From assembly GCA_963677815.1 (NCBI GenBank), contig OY782499.1, positions 992,001-1,056,000 on the forward strand: a stretch of 64,000 nt of DNA. The letters are read 5' to 3'. The first letter of the stretch is position 1; every line of letters starts with the position of its first letter. The DNA comes from JAEKNW01 sp963677815. GTDB taxonomy: Bacteria; Cloacimonadota; Cloacimonadia; Cloacimonadales; JAFGVF01. A program made the translations under genes and the position numbers. Positions 27,135-38,200 of the stretch are shown piece after piece. The notes under the pieces were generated by a model, which saw nothing but the letters and a program-made list of their open reading frames with translations, did not search any database and had not been told where the DNA came from.

Positions 27135-28661
27135 TTATTTTAAAGTTAAATATCTTTCAACAATTTCCACTGGACGGAATGAAGAAACAAAATCTTTCAT
27201 CTTTCTCATGTCAGGGTAGATAATTCTGTCTCTATCAATATAATCAACAAAACTACGAATCTCAGCTTTTACGGCTTCAATAATCTGAGAGCTCTTGATT
27301 TTTCTATCATCTAAAGCTTGGCAATTAGCCATAAATTCAATAGCTAAGACATGTTCACAGTTATCAATAATATTTCTAGCTTTTACAGCAGAAATAGTAC
27401 CCATAGAAACATGGTCTTCTTGTAAGGCTGAAGTTGGGATAGAATCTACTGAGGCTGGGTGGGCTAAAACTTTATTTTCAGAAACCAATGAAGCAGCTGT
27501 TAACTGGGCTATCATAAAACCAGAGTCAATACCAGGACGTGGTGCTAAGAATGCTTTTAAACCACGAGATTGAGCTGGATTGAAGAGTTGTTCCATTCTT
27601 CTTTCTGAAATATTAGCAAGTTCAGAAACTGCAATAGCTAAAGTATCAAGGGCAATAGCCACTGGTTCACCATGGAAATTTCCACCTGAGATAACTCTAT
27701 CTTGGTCAGGGAAGATGAGAGGGTTATCTGTGGCAGAATTTATTTCTACATCCAGAACAGTTTTAACATAAGCTAAAGCTTGTCTAACTGCTCCATGTAC
27801 TTGAGCTCCACAACGCATACTATATGGATCTTGAACATTTTCACAATTTTTATGAGAATCTCTAAGTTCACTGGAAGATAGAATATTACGAATGTTTTCA
27901 GCAGAAGCTAACTGACCTGCATGAGGTCTAACTTGGTGAATTAATTCATCAAAAGCATCTGTTGTTCCTAAGTAAGCATCTAAAGAAGCTGCATGAGCTA
28001 TGTCAGCTGTTTGACATAATTTTAATGCTCTAATATAAGCTAGAGCTCCGACAGCAGTCATAACTTGAGTTCCATTATTTAATGCTAAACCTTCTTTAGC
28101 AACTAATTTAACAGGAGTAATTCCTGCTTTTTTCATTGCTTCTTGACCAGACATTTGCTGACCTTGATAAAAAGCTTCACCTTTACCAAGTAAGACTAAG
28201 GCAAGATGTGATAGAGGAGCTAAATCACCACTAGCACCAACTGAACCTTTTTCAGGAATGCAAGGAGTGACATCCTTGTTTAACATCTCAATTAAAGTTT
28301 CTAATGTAGATAATCTTATGCCAGAATGCCCTTTAGCTAAGACACATATTCTAAGTAGCATTATAGCACGTGCTTCTGGAATTGAGAAGAAATTACCTAC
28401 GCCTGTTGCATGACTAAGAATTAAATTCTCTTGTAATTCAGCAATATCTTCTTGAGCAATAGTGATTGTAGAAAACTTGCCAAAACCAGTAGTTAATCCA
28501 TAGACTATTCTGCCTTCATCTATTACTCTATCAACGTAGTTACGACATTTAATTACTTTGTCTCTGCTATCATCAGTAAGAGCAATTTGAGTCTTGTTAT
28601 GGGCTACTTCCCATACGTTTTCTAAGGTAAGATTATTACCATCAATTAATATTCTATCCAT
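27135..28661 (-). CDS. hutH: Histidine ammonia-lyase
   Basis: 508 aa enzyme deaminating L-histidine to urocanate. The self-forming MIO cofactor motif Ala-Ser-Gly is at residues 143-145 within GSVGASGDLAPLSH. Also present are YGLTTGFGKF with the catalytic Tyr, QDPYSMRC, and the C-terminal QEDHVSMG. Length and motifs are those of an intact enzyme. GAGGTA precedes the ATG. No hutU, hutI or other histidine-catabolism gene lies nearby, so the rest of the pathway is elsewhere or the product has another use. Confidence 0.96.
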   Translation of the reverse strand: MDRILIDGNNLTLENVWEVAHNKTQIALTDDSRDKVIKCRNYVDRVIDEGRIVYGLTTGFGKFSTITIAQEDIAELQENLILSHATGVGNFFSIPEARAIMLLRICVLAKGHSGIRLSTLETLIEMLNKDVTPCIPEKGSVGASGDLAPLSHLALVLLGKGEAFYQGQQMSGQEAMKKAGITPVKLVAKEGLALNNGTQVMTAVGALAYIRALKLCQTADIAHAASLDAYLGTTDAFDELIHQVRPHAGQLASAENIRNILSSSELRDSHKNCENVQDPYSMRCGAQVHGAVRQALAYVKTVLDVEINSATDNPLIFPDQDRVISGGNFHGEPVAIALDTLAIAVSELANISERRMEQLFNPAQSRGLKAFLAPRPGIDSGFMIAQLTAASLVSENKVLAHPASVDSIPTSALQEDHVSMGTISAVKARNIIDNCEHVLAIEFMANCQALDDRKIKSSQIIEAVKAEIRSFVDYIDRDRIIYPDMRKMKDFVSSFRPVEIVERYLTLK

Positions 28662-28768
28662 GTTTACCTCATAATAATATTTTTTTAATCATTAAAATAT
28701 TTAAGTCTATTTTTGTCAATAAGCAATTATTTGATATTAAGATAGATGGGGATTTTGCTAAAATAATC

Positions 28769-29237
28769 AGCTCATGTTCAAGTTTGGTGGAAGAAAATTA
28801 GTAAAAATATAAAATTTTATCATTAGTGTGATTATCCAAAGCATCCCTGAAAGGGATTAATAATTTAGCCTGGTGTAAGATCCTATAAGGATCGTCACCC
28901 CAGGAACAATATCCAAAATTACGACCTAACCCTGTAAGGGTTTAATATAATGGTAGCTAATTATAATATTAAATCATTGGTATATATGTTTTTATTAAAC
29001 CCTTACAGGGTTAGGCTTTTTATATACATCATTACCCAGGGTTGTAATCCCTTCAGGATTTTACCCTGGGCTAAACTATTAATCCCCTTTAGGGATATAA
29101 GACCTATCCTTTCAGGATTATGTCTTATTCTGCTAAAATAATACTATCAATAGTAACTTATAATCCGTAAACTACTGTAATACAATATTTAGTGCAAAAT
29201 AATGCAACATAATTTCCACCAGACTTGAACTTGAGCC
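28769..29237. mobile_element. Non-autonomous 468-bp element (copy 2)
   Basis: Nearly identical to 4420-4887 over its whole length. The right terminus is intact; the left terminus (AGCTCATGTTCAAGTTTGG) has three changes from the 24-bp repeat. No target duplication is visible, because the right end directly joins another repeat (29238-29389). Contains the same hairpin string and the same by-product open frame. Confidence 0.78.
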
Positions 29238-29389
29238 ACCTTTTCTTGCTTTTGGTGGAAAATTATGATTAGTAGCATATACCCTACATTGGATTGTCGA
29301 TAAGACACATCTTTTTTCAAGTTGTAGTGAGTAATTTCTTAAAAATCTCGGAGAGATGCAGATATAATAGGCAGGGTTCAAAGACCCTG
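29238..29389. repeat. Dispersed repeat C (copy 2)
   Basis: Matches 16213-16366, with the shared AAAATTATGATTAGTAGCAT and ATGCAGATATAATAGGCAGG. It directly abuts the 468-bp element, and a REP-like half site (CCTGCAGGGACGATAAT) follows at about 29417. From 29440 to 29550 nothing is recognised. Confidence 0.65.
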
Positions 29390-29555
29390 TTAACTATTAA
29401 CAACGCAAGAGCTAGTCCTGCAGGGACGATAATAAATTAAAAGAAGTTAATGTGATAACTATTTAGGGTATTAGTCTTATGTTTCTTGATTGTTACTATC
29501 TCAATAAACCATTGGAATTTTAAAGAGAGAGTAACAATCAAGCATCAGTAAATTA

Positions 29556-29588
29556 AAGAAAAAGCCCTACTAGAGTAGCAGGGCTTTA
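29556..29588 (-). terminator. Terminator of the C25 peptidase gene
   Basis: AAAGCCCTACT and AGCAGGGCTTT form a hairpin; on the minus strand it is followed by TTTTTCTTT. It lies about 50 bp after the peptidase stop. Confidence 0.75.
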
Positions 29589-29635
29589 ATATTTGTATTT
29601 AAGGAAGTGCCTGCATGATGCAAGCAATACCAGTT

Positions 29636-32600
29636 TTATTTCATGAGGATCATTTTACTAGTTTTAGAATAATCACCAGTAGTCATTTTGTAGAAGTAAA
29701 CTCCTGAAGCAACATTTCTGTTGTTAGCATCTTTACCATTCCAAACAACTTGATGATTACCAGCTTGTCTATTTTCACTAAGAAGAGTTTTTACTTTCTG
29801 TCCTAGGATATTGTAGATAACGAGGTCAACTTTTCCTGCCTTATTCATACCGAAAGAAATTGTAGTTTCTGGATTGAATGGGTTTGGATAGTTACCTTTA
29901 AGTGCAGTGATAGCAGGAACTGCTTGGTTATCATTTGAAACAGGGTTAGCAATACCTGCAAGGTAGATGATTAGTTCATTATTATTTGGGTCATCAGTAG
30001 TAATAATTGCCTGAGCTGAGAATTCTTGGTCTCTGCTTGGAGCAAATACTAGAGTTTGGGTAACTTCTTCATCTGGAAGAATCATGAAGTTTAAGGAAGA
30101 TACAAGTTCTTCATCATCAGACATAATATAGAAAGGATCTTGTACTTGCATTGAAACTATACCTGCACTAAGACCTGTATTGTTAACTGTGAGAGGTAAT
30201 TGAACACTTTCACCCACAAGGATTTCACCAAAGTTATATTCTTCAGTTGTTAAAGCAATAACTGGAGCACCAGGAGTTTGGCCAGAACCACCAGGGAAGG
30301 TAACATAGTCAAGGTAGAAACAGTCATCATTATCAGAAACCATATAGTCTTTAGTATATTTCCATTGGAAAACATTATTTCCAGCAGGAACATCAAAAGT
30401 ATATTCTGTCCAATCTAAATCACCTGATAAGTGAAGTTCAGTCTGATTGTTAATTTTGAAGTCAACCCAGTCATAGTTAGATTCAGTTGAAACTTTTAAC
30501 CAGAATGAGATTTGACCTGCTGCGGTAGAATTAAATTCAACAGTAGCTGAAGTAGTTCCACTGTTAGGAATATCAGCAGATTTTAAAGAGTATTGACCTT
30601 CATGAGCATTAGTTGAGAAGGTGTAGTCGCCAACAGTTGTCCAGCCAAAAGCCTCTAAAGATTGTGACTCAAAATCATCAACTGCTAAACCAACAAAAGC
30701 TGAATATTCAAGATTAGTTGAAAGGCTACCATATTGGGCAGTTATTTCGAATAATAATTCTTGTCCACTAGGTATTTGACTGCTAAGCATAACTTCAAAA
30801 GAAATTTCTTGATTGTTATTAGCTTCAAGACCTTCAATTTGTACACTTGGATTGTTAGCTACAACTAAGCCTGCCGGAGTGTCGATAGAAACATTAGTTA
30901 ACTCAGCAATGTAAGAGCCAATATTTTCCACTGGAAGTGATAACATAAAGGTTTCACCAGCATCCATACGGTCGTTACCATTACCAAGAACTTCAGTAGC
31001 TTCAACGTCTCCGAAAGCTAAGTTAGGTGCTTGAGTAGTTAAATATATTTCATAATCCCATTGGTTAGCACCTGCGTCAGCAGAGATACTTACATTAAAT
31101 GGAATTTGATATTGGTCTTCAAGATTATTAGGTATTGAAATTGTGAAAGCATCTTCAGGAAGTGAAATTAATTCATCAGCTGAAATAGATTCAAGAGTAT
31201 ATTGGTTGTTTTCAATATAAAGTCCAGCCTGATCAGAAGATAAAGTGATTGTTAAATCAGAAGAAGTTTCCACTCCAACATTTTTGATATCGAAAGTGAA
31301 GTTACCTTCATAACCGATATGAGTTTCAGTGATAGGTTGGTTGTCAATAACAACAAAAGAACCTTCAGCTGGAGTGATAGCAACTATTTCAACAGCAGTA
31401 ATTTTATTAAAACCTGTAACAGTTAGAGTGAGGTCAACAGGATTAACAGGTAGGTTTTCTAAGGTAAGAGAAACATTACCATTTGCATCTGTGTAACCAG
31501 AACCAAGTAGCTCATTATTATAAGAAATAGCTACTAAAGAATTTTCGTGTCCAGTATTAACTGAATATTCATTAGTACCTACGAATAAAATACCTGTGTG
31601 GTTTAAAGTAAATTCATCAGGAGTATTAGTTCTAACTTGTAAAGAAGCGTCACCAAAGATATGCCAAGTTTCATACATGTCAATACCATCTGAACCATAA
31701 GAATCCATCATTTCGCAAGAACCGCTATAGTAAAGTCCACCAATAGTTGAAAGCTCTTCTCCAGTTAAAAGGTCTGTGATTTCATCTTGTCCACGCATTG
31801 GTGAATTCCATGATTGGTTAATAGTAGAAGCATACATTACCATAGCACCAGCAGGACTACCATTATGAGTAGCTCTAAGCCAAGCCTCAGCAAAGCAAGT
31901 ATTGCTAACAAAGTTACCGTTAACACAAGCAACAGACACGATGAATGGAAGTTTGCCAACGTTTGTTAAGTTATTAACATGGCTATTTGAGAAGCCTGTT
32001 GTAACCCAAGTTGTGTTTGAACCATGACCAACATAGTTCATGAAGCCACGACCTTCATTAACAGCATTAGCAATATGTGTTGTGTTAGCACTTGGTGCAT
32101 AAATTTGATCTACTTCAGTGTAGTTGTAGCCAAGTAAGTCATCTCTAATTAAATTCATGTGTTGGATGTCAGATTCTCCATTATCACCTTGAGAACCGCC
32201 ACCTTCACCAGAAGCTATACCAGTAGCTTTAGTTAAGTAATCATTAACCCCATTCTCATCTCTTTCATAAGCAATAGTTCTTTCAACTTGAGTAGCTAAT
32301 TGATCCACATTCTCAGCTGAGAATCTACCAATAAAGATATCAGGATAAGAATCATTACCTGCTACAAGAGCATACTTAGGGTCTGCTCCACCACCACCTG
32401 ATGTAAGAGAAGCCACTTGAGGAGCATCACCGGCAATTTGAACAAATGCTAAATCATCATGAGTGTCATAATAGTTTTGAATATAGTTTTTGATACTTGT
32501 AGAATTGTTACCAATAGTAGCTACATCAACCATCTCTGTAGCAATACCTTTTTGATTCTTCCAATCAACATACAATTGCATAGTTGAGAAATAGTTTTGT

Positions 32601-33316
32601 GGAGCAATAACTAAGATTGTACCAAATTCATCAAGTGGGGCATATCTTTCTTCTTGGTAGTTTAAGAAATGATTTTTATAAATAAAATCAAAAGATTCAA
32701 CTTTTTTAACATTACGAGTAAGAGTGTTCACACCAGATTTAGCTGAATTAGAAACTGCTACTCTAATGCTTGTATAAACTCTAAGAGTGTTAGTAGTTGG
32801 GTTATATTGGAATGGATTAAAAGTAACAGCTACACCTCTGTAATTTCTCATGATGTAAGCTGAACCTAAAGTTGAAACTTGACCAGGGAAGAAATTATCT
32901 TCTTGATATACATCTCCAAATACATAAGGAACTGAAGCAGGGTCAATATCTCTAGTGATAACACCTTTTGAAGGTGCAAGAGCTAATTGATATTCAACAT
33001 AGTTAGAATCAATTAATCTCATTTCAGGTTGTGAGTAGTTATCTATGATGATAGATCTGCTTACTGTTGGAACTTCTGGAGCTCCTTTAATATAAGTCTC
33101 AGCTTCTTTGTCTAAAGAAATGTGGTTAAAAACTTGTCCGTTAATAAGAACTTCACTCTTATTAAAATAACCAAGAGACATTTCAATAACTGTCTCACTC
33201 GCATCAGATGCTATTAAATTAACCTGATTATCAGAGTTTCCAACTCTAACAACCTCTGCACTTAAAGAAAGAACTAAGGTTAAGATTAGCATTACTACTA
33301 AAAAACTTCTTTTCAT
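29636..33316 (-). CDS. Gingipain-family C25 cysteine peptidase with T9SS sorting domain
   Basis: 1226 aa secreted protease. The signal peptide is residues 1-20. An N-terminal propeptide-like region leads into the C25 caspase-like domain (about 225-560); the catalytic pair is His431 (NYVGHGSN) and Cys464 (SVACVNGNF). After it come Ig-like domains, a jelly-roll/choice-of-anchor-J domain (VDDFESQSLEAFGW...) around residues 880-1020, another Ig-like domain, and the T9SS type A domain (YPNPFNPETTISF...KMILMK). This is the typical layout of T9SS-exported gingipain relatives. The S1 specificity is unknown. It stands alone, with its own terminator. Confidence 0.93.
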   Translation of the reverse strand: MKRSFLVVMLILTLVLSLSAEVVRVGNSDNQVNLIASDASETVIEMSLGYFNKSEVLINGQVFNHISLDKEAETYIKGAPEVPTVSRSIIIDNYSQPEMRLIDSNYVEYQLALAPSKGVITRDIDPASVPYVFGDVYQEDNFFPGQVSTLGSAYIMRNYRGVAVTFNPFQYNPTTNTLRVYTSIRVAVSNSAKSGVNTLTRNVKKVESFDFIYKNHFLNYQEERYAPLDEFGTILVIAPQNYFSTMQLYVDWKNQKGIATEMVDVATIGNNSTSIKNYIQNYYDTHDDLAFVQIAGDAPQVASLTSGGGGADPKYALVAGNDSYPDIFIGRFSAENVDQLATQVERTIAYERDENGVNDYLTKATGIASGEGGGSQGDNGESDIQHMNLIRDDLLGYNYTEVDQIYAPSANTTHIANAVNEGRGFMNYVGHGSNTTWVTTGFSNSHVNNLTNVGKLPFIVSVACVNGNFVSNTCFAEAWLRATHNGSPAGAMVMYASTINQSWNSPMRGQDEITDLLTGEELSTIGGLYYSGSCEMMDSYGSDGIDMYETWHIFGDASLQVRTNTPDEFTLNHTGILFVGTNEYSVNTGHENSLVAISYNNELLGSGYTDANGNVSLTLENLPVNPVDLTLTVTGFNKITAVEIVAITPAEGSFVVIDNQPITETHIGYEGNFTFDIKNVGVETSSDLTITLSSDQAGLYIENNQYTLESISADELISLPEDAFTISIPNNLEDQYQIPFNVSISADAGANQWDYEIYLTTQAPNLAFGDVEATEVLGNGNDRMDAGETFMLSLPVENIGSYIAELTNVSIDTPAGLVVANNPSVQIEGLEANNNQEISFEVMLSSQIPSGQELLFEITAQYGSLSTNLEYSAFVGLAVDDFESQSLEAFGWTTVGDYTFSTNAHEGQYSLKSADIPNSGTTSATVEFNSTAAGQISFWLKVSTESNYDWVDFKINNQTELHLSGDLDWTEYTFDVPAGNNVFQWKYTKDYMVSDNDDCFYLDYVTFPGGSGQTPGAPVIALTTEEYNFGEILVGESVQLPLTVNNTGLSAGIVSMQVQDPFYIMSDDEELVSSLNFMILPDEEVTQTLVFAPSRDQEFSAQAIITTDDPNNNELIIYLAGIANPVSNDNQAVPAITALKGNYPNPFNPETTISFGMNKAGKVDLVIYNILGQKVKTLLSENRQAGNHQVVWNGKDANNRNVASGVYFYKMTTGDYSKTSKMILMK

Positions 33317-33475
33317 TTTTCCTCCATATTATCATAAATCACTTATTTATAATTCAATATTATTTCTTACTAAAAATATAATGCAAGATTGATACCACTT
33401 TTATAGGAAAGTTATTTAGTCAATAGAAAAATGGATTAGGATAATATAAAAGAAGGGGGAAATGGTATTCAATTA
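33317..33475. other. Short intergenic region
   Basis: About 160 AT-rich bases between the sigma-factor gene and the C25 peptidase gene, both on the minus strand. The peptidase promoter should be here, but I cannot define its boxes. Confidence 0.3.
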
Positions 33476-34447
33476 TTATTCATTAAAATCACTCTCTGTT
33501 TGAATTACTCTAGCTAACTCATTTTTTTCCAGCTCGTCAAAGCTTCCAAGTTTATTATTATAAAGTCCTTTTCTATCAAGTAGTTCTTTTTCTGCATATT
33601 TCGGATCAATGTATTTCTTATCGATAACAAGAACCTTTTCAGGGATAATTGGCATTTCCAAGACTTGAATATTACCTGAATCAGTTATATTAAATCTTAT
33701 GTCAAAAACCTTAATTTTACTTTCTGGATCTAAGTATCCTATTGTAATTTGATAGTTTTTCTCATTGATTATTTGTATTTTACAAGTCTCATAAGAATTT
33801 ATCTTAATTTTCTTAATAGTTTCATGAATGATTGCTCCTTTACAATATCTTTTCATTGAAGAAAAGTTGCTAATATTTAATGCTTTTACCAATGATTTTA
33901 TGAAATTATTTATATTCTTGGTGAGTTTTGTTGATGGGAGCGGATTAAAAAAGATAACATCACTGTTTATCAAATGATAAAGTTTTATTTCATTTTCCAA
34001 AGAGTGGATCTTTCGGGTGAGTTTGTTTCTTTTAATCTTGAAATTTTGTGCTAATTTCTGGAGGGGTACATTCTCATTGTAGTACTTTTTTAATAATTTT
34101 CTATCTGATTGAGAGATAAAATCATAAACATCAAGATCTAATTCTGTCATTGTCTCGCTTTGTTCATAAGGTATCATATCACTCAGTGTTATGGGATTAA
34201 TAAATATCTCTTTATCCTTAGTTTTTTTTCTATGAAAGTCTATACAAAGATTGCGAGTAACTGTAAATATCCAATTGTTTATCTTTGTTTTATCAATCTT
34301 GTTATAGTTTAAATATAATTGAATAGCTGATAATTGTGCAATTTCTTCAGCTATATCTAGATTTTTAATATATTTTAAGGCTATATATTTCGATTTTTCT
34401 AGAATACTTATCATTAATTCATCCATTTCGCTGTCCATCCATAACAT
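33476..34447 (-). CDS. ECF-like sigma-70 family factor with C-terminal extension
   Basis: 323 aa. Residues ~15-80 resemble sigma region 2 (ALKYIKNLDIAEEIAQLSAIQLYLN and WIFTVTRNLCIDFHRKK). Residues ~110-155 resemble region 4 (FISQSDRKLLKKYYNENVPLQKLAQNFKIKRNKLTRKIHSLE). The remaining ~165 residues are an extension with no signature I recognise; they contain beta-rich segments (IINEKNYQITIGYLDPESKIKVFD). Ordinary ECF factors are ~190 aa, so the extension may be a built-in regulatory domain. No anti-sigma gene is adjacent. It is divergent from a small secreted protein gene at 34526, a likely target (inference). An in-frame ATG four codons in is an alternative start. Confidence 0.72.
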   Translation of the reverse strand: MLWMDSEMDELMISILEKSKYIALKYIKNLDIAEEIAQLSAIQLYLNYNKIDKTKINNWIFTVTRNLCIDFHRKKTKDKEIFINPITLSDMIPYEQSETMTELDLDVYDFISQSDRKLLKKYYNENVPLQKLAQNFKIKRNKLTRKIHSLENEIKLYHLINSDVIFFNPLPSTKLTKNINNFIKSLVKALNISNFSSMKRYCKGAIIHETIKKIKINSYETCKIQIINEKNYQITIGYLDPESKIKVFDIRFNITDSGNIQVLEMPIIPEKVLVIDKKYIDPKYAEKELLDRKGLYNNKLGSFDELEKNELARVIQTESDFNE

Positions 34448-34455
34448 TTTATAAG

Positions 34456-34487
34456 AGTTTGACTTAGGGCAAACTTGGGTTTTTTAA
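34456..34487 (+). promoter_or_regulatory. Possible promoter with overlapping inverted repeat
   Basis: AGTTTG (34456-34461) and CAAACT (34470-34475) form an inverted repeat overlapping a possible -35 TTGACT (34459-34464); TTTTAA follows after 17 bp. It lies in the divergent region between the sigma factor and the small secreted protein. Confidence 0.4.
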
Positions 34488-34525
34488 CGATTCTTGTCCG
34501 TCTCTTATTATGAGAGGTAAGGAAA

Positions 34526-34717
34526 ATGAAGTTCAAACTTTTAATCATTATTGTATTATTGTTATGTTATCCGTTAATAAGTCAAGAAAATTATCAAATC
34601 TATAGGATTGTCACCTGGGAAGATGTTCAAGGGAGAGATTATACTATCCTGTCAGATGATGGTGTAATAACAATAATTATTGTGAATGGAGAAACCGTCA
34701 TTATAAAAAAGAAATAA
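34526..34717 (+). CDS. Small secreted protein of unknown function
   Basis: 63 aa. The first ~20 residues are a clear signal peptide (KFKLLIIIVLLLCYPLISQ), leaving a mature peptide of about 43 residues: YRIVTWEDVQGRDYTILSDD and a Val/Ile-rich end closing with three lysines. AGGTAAGG lies before the ATG. I do not recognise the family. A related but broken sequence follows at 34760-34969, which supports this being a true gene. It is divergent from the sigma factor gene. Confidence 0.6.
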   Translation: MKFKLLIIIVLLLCYPLISQENYQIYRIVTWEDVQGRDYTILSDDGVITIIIVNGETVIIKKK

Positions 34718-34759
34718 AAAAAAATTTATCAAAATAGTAATGAGGAAATTATAAAATAA

Positions 34760-34969
34760 ATGCCATTTTTTAGTAGCTTGCTGTTGCTTGTTAAAGCGCT
34801 AGTAACTTGTCATATCAAAATATTTGGTCAATAGTTTTATCACAGCTATCGAGTTGTTTCTTGGGAAGAGATTAAAGGCATGGACTATTCAATAATAAGA
34901 GATGCGAGGGGACATCAGGTAATTGAGAATGAAAGTACAGGTGAAATAGTAGTTGTTAGTTATGAGTAA
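34760..34969 (+). pseudogene. Broken paralogue of the small secreted protein
   Basis: Frame from the ATG at 34760 gives a short hydrophobic leader (MPFFSSLLLLVKALVT...), then TAG at 34832-34834, then YRVVSWEEIKGMDYSIIRD and a further ~20 residues to TAA at 34967-34969. The second part aligns with YRIVTWEDVQGRDYTILSD of the gene at 34526. Too short for automatic calling; recognised by comparison with its neighbour. Confidence 0.6.
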
Positions 34970-35259
34970 ACATTATAACATGTTTTTTTATGATTGGGAG
35001 GTAATTATGGTGTAAAAGAAATTAATAAAATATTTGTATTTAGTTTTAATAATGAAGAGTTGAAGGGAATAATAAAATATAATTTAGTAGATATTAAAAT
35101 TATGCTGGACAAAATGTATATGAATCAATATAAATAAAATATGTGCTTTATCCTATTAATTCTTTACAGGTCTGAATCAGTATATCTGCTAAAACATAAT
35201 TATTTTAAAGATAATTAAATGTGTAGTTAAAAAAACTTTATGTCTTTAAAGGAGATAAA
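34970..35259. other. Intergenic region with a possible further remnant
   Basis: At about 34995 a GGGAGG site is followed by ATG GTG TAA and then KKLIKYLYLVLIMKS in the same frame, which could be the leader of a third, decayed copy of the small secreted protein. Otherwise nothing is recognised. AAAGGAG at 35248 belongs to the next gene. Confidence 0.3.
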
Positions 35260-38200
35260 ATGAAGAAACTCTTTTTTACTTGTTTCTTAATAGGTTTTAC
35301 TTTCTGCTCGGTGTTAGCAGTAAACCAATATGAAAATACTGATTTTGGATATGTCAGATTTGATGAAGTTAATAGTTTACCAAGAGCTATTTTTAACATT
35401 AATGATTCACGTTATTCAGGAAGCCCTACTGAAATAGCAGAGGCTTATATTGCCGATAATTCTTATATCCTATTTAAAAATAGTAAACCGGAACTTGTGC
35501 TTTATAAAGAAATAACTGATTCACCAGCTGGTGCAAAAATAACTTTCCAACAATATGAAAAAGGAGTACCTGTTGTTGGTGCATTTACCACTGTAAGTAT
35601 AGATAAGACTGGTACCGTGACTATGCTAGTCAATGAGTATATCCCAGATATTGAAATCAACACTACACCAGTAATCTCTGCCTCAAACGCCAGTATAATT
35701 GCAGAGGAAATATATAAAAATGATATTTTAAAAGTATCTACTGAAAAGCTAGTTGTTATTAATGAGAATAATGTATCTTTACTTACATGGAGATTTTATA
35801 TGAGATTTGAGGAAGAAGGTTCTCATATAATATATATTGATGCAAATAATGGACAAATTATAAGAAATGATTCTGCTGAAATTGGATCAGGCTATGTTTT
35901 CGACCCAGATCCGTCAACACAGTTGGGATATTATGTTGATGATTATGGAGATACAGATGACCCTGTATTTGCTAATTGTTACACAGATGTCGACTTACCA
36001 AATATTGATCCATCTGTTAATGGTTTATATAAACTTCGTGGTGCATACGCTTATTCTGATAATATTATTGTGCCTAATGACCCTATTACTTATGAAAATA
36101 CTAATGATTTCTACTATAACAGAAGTCAGAATGGATTCGAAGAAGCTAACGTATATTATGCTGTTGATAAAGAAGTTTCAAAATCAAGATCTCTTGGGTT
36201 TATCCCATTATGGGAGGTAGATCCAGCACTCCAAATCTCTAACTCTCAAGAAACTTTAGCTTTTGATGCACGTGGAATAATGATTCAAAATGCATTTTTT
36301 AACTGTGAAGAAAAGTATATGGCATTCGGAGTACCTGCTGATAATGTAGATTTAGCAGAAGATTTGAGTATTATCTATCATGAATTTGGACATGCACTTC
36401 ATGATGCTATGGTACCTGGAGGTTTTGCATCTTCAGGACATATTGAAGATTGGGATTTTTTGAGATTTGCTGAAGGCTTTGGAGATTATTATGCCATCTC
36501 TCGCAGAAGAGAAGCTGAAGAACGAGAAGGATCTGGTTATTTTATGCCTAACTCAGTTTCCAATTTTGCTTGTCCCGACTTGAGAGTATCTGTATTACCC
36601 CCAGACATTGCAAATTATTCAGATAGTTGGTGGGATGATGAGTACATGCACTTTTATCCTAAAGGAGCTGCCTTTTGTTCAACATTGATGGATTTGGAAT
36701 ATAATGTGGGAACTGACCCAACTCAGGGTAGGAGGCTAGATCAAGAAGTTGTTACAACATTAGTTTTAGCAACATTCCAATCTGTAGGTGTAACTCTAAG
36801 TATTGATGATTTCCTTTATGCAATGATTGAGAATGATTTCAGTATTTATGGTGGAGTTCATTCAAGTACAATATTTGATGTATTTTCTACACGTTTACCA
36901 GACCCTTGCTATCTTTTATCACAAGATATAACTTCTACTAATTATCTAAACGGATATGTTATTGTGAATTCTGATATTAGCGTTATAGATGCTTCCCTTA
37001 GTATAGGGTCACATACAAAAGTCTTGCTGAATGGGACACTAAACATAGAACAAGAAAGCACCTTTTCACTTGGAAGCTCTTCTACAGTTAATTTCTTTGA
37101 TAGGGATGAAATTTTTGTTGACGAGAGTAGTTTGGTTATCTTTGGTGAAAATACTAAGATTATTGGTAAATATTCTACAGTTTTCAAGGACCCTCCTTTT
37201 GTTCCTGAAGAAATTCCTGGTAATAAAATTAAAATTTATGGTGATATATATATTGAAGGGTCTGTTACTTTTACAACTGATTCACCGAATCTCGTATATC
37301 CTCCTGATTCTGATTTCTCCTGGGATGGGCTTGAACTATATAATAATAGTAATGATGTCGTTGTATTTAATGATGTTTCCTTTAATAATTGTAAGCTCTA
37401 CAGTGAGAGACGCTCAATAAAAATTTATGACTCTGCATTTGAAAATTCATCTATCAGCACAAGCCTTGCGGATGTTACAATAGAAGATACTTATATTGAT
37501 GGCTATATTAGTAGTAAAGGGCCAATTTTTACTTTCTCTGGAGATCCAGGTGTTGTATTCAATGTTTTAAACTGTAATATTCAGGGATATCATTCTGGGA
37601 TTTCTTTGAATGGAAATCATACCTATACAATTTCTTACTCAGGAATTTCCAATAATGAGGCAGATGGAATTAGTATCTCTGAATCAAGAAAGCCTGGTTC
37701 AAGTATAAATAATTGTTATATTAATAATAACAATGGAGCTGGTGTTAGATTTTACTCCTCAGTAGGGGATTTAAATTCAAATAACATTAGTAATAATGTT
37801 AGAGGAGTTGCAATAATTAGGAATTCAACTGTTGAAATGAAAAAAATCGGAGATATTGATCAAAGTATATCAAATAATATTTTGGAAAATATTAGTTTTT
37901 TGGATGATTGCACTGTTTCACTTGCAACCAATAAGAATAAAATTATTAATCCAGGTACTTACAATATGATTTGCCCTAATTTATCAACAACACGTAATTT
38001 TAACTACAATATGTGGGATACAAATGGATACCCTAATGCTAACTTGTTTTATCCTCCTATTATTGATCCTGCTCAAAATGAAATAGGATATATTCTCACA
38101 GAAATTTGGGAAGGAGATAATGTTGATCATTCAGCAGGCCTAGTAAAAAGTATTTTTGATCAAGGTGTTAATGCCTTGAAAACTGAAAATTATGACATCG

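Noticed and set aside
34970..35259. A third full copy of the small secreted protein
   Set aside because: Only a leader-like stretch after an immediate stop is visible; no mature part similar to the first two could be found.
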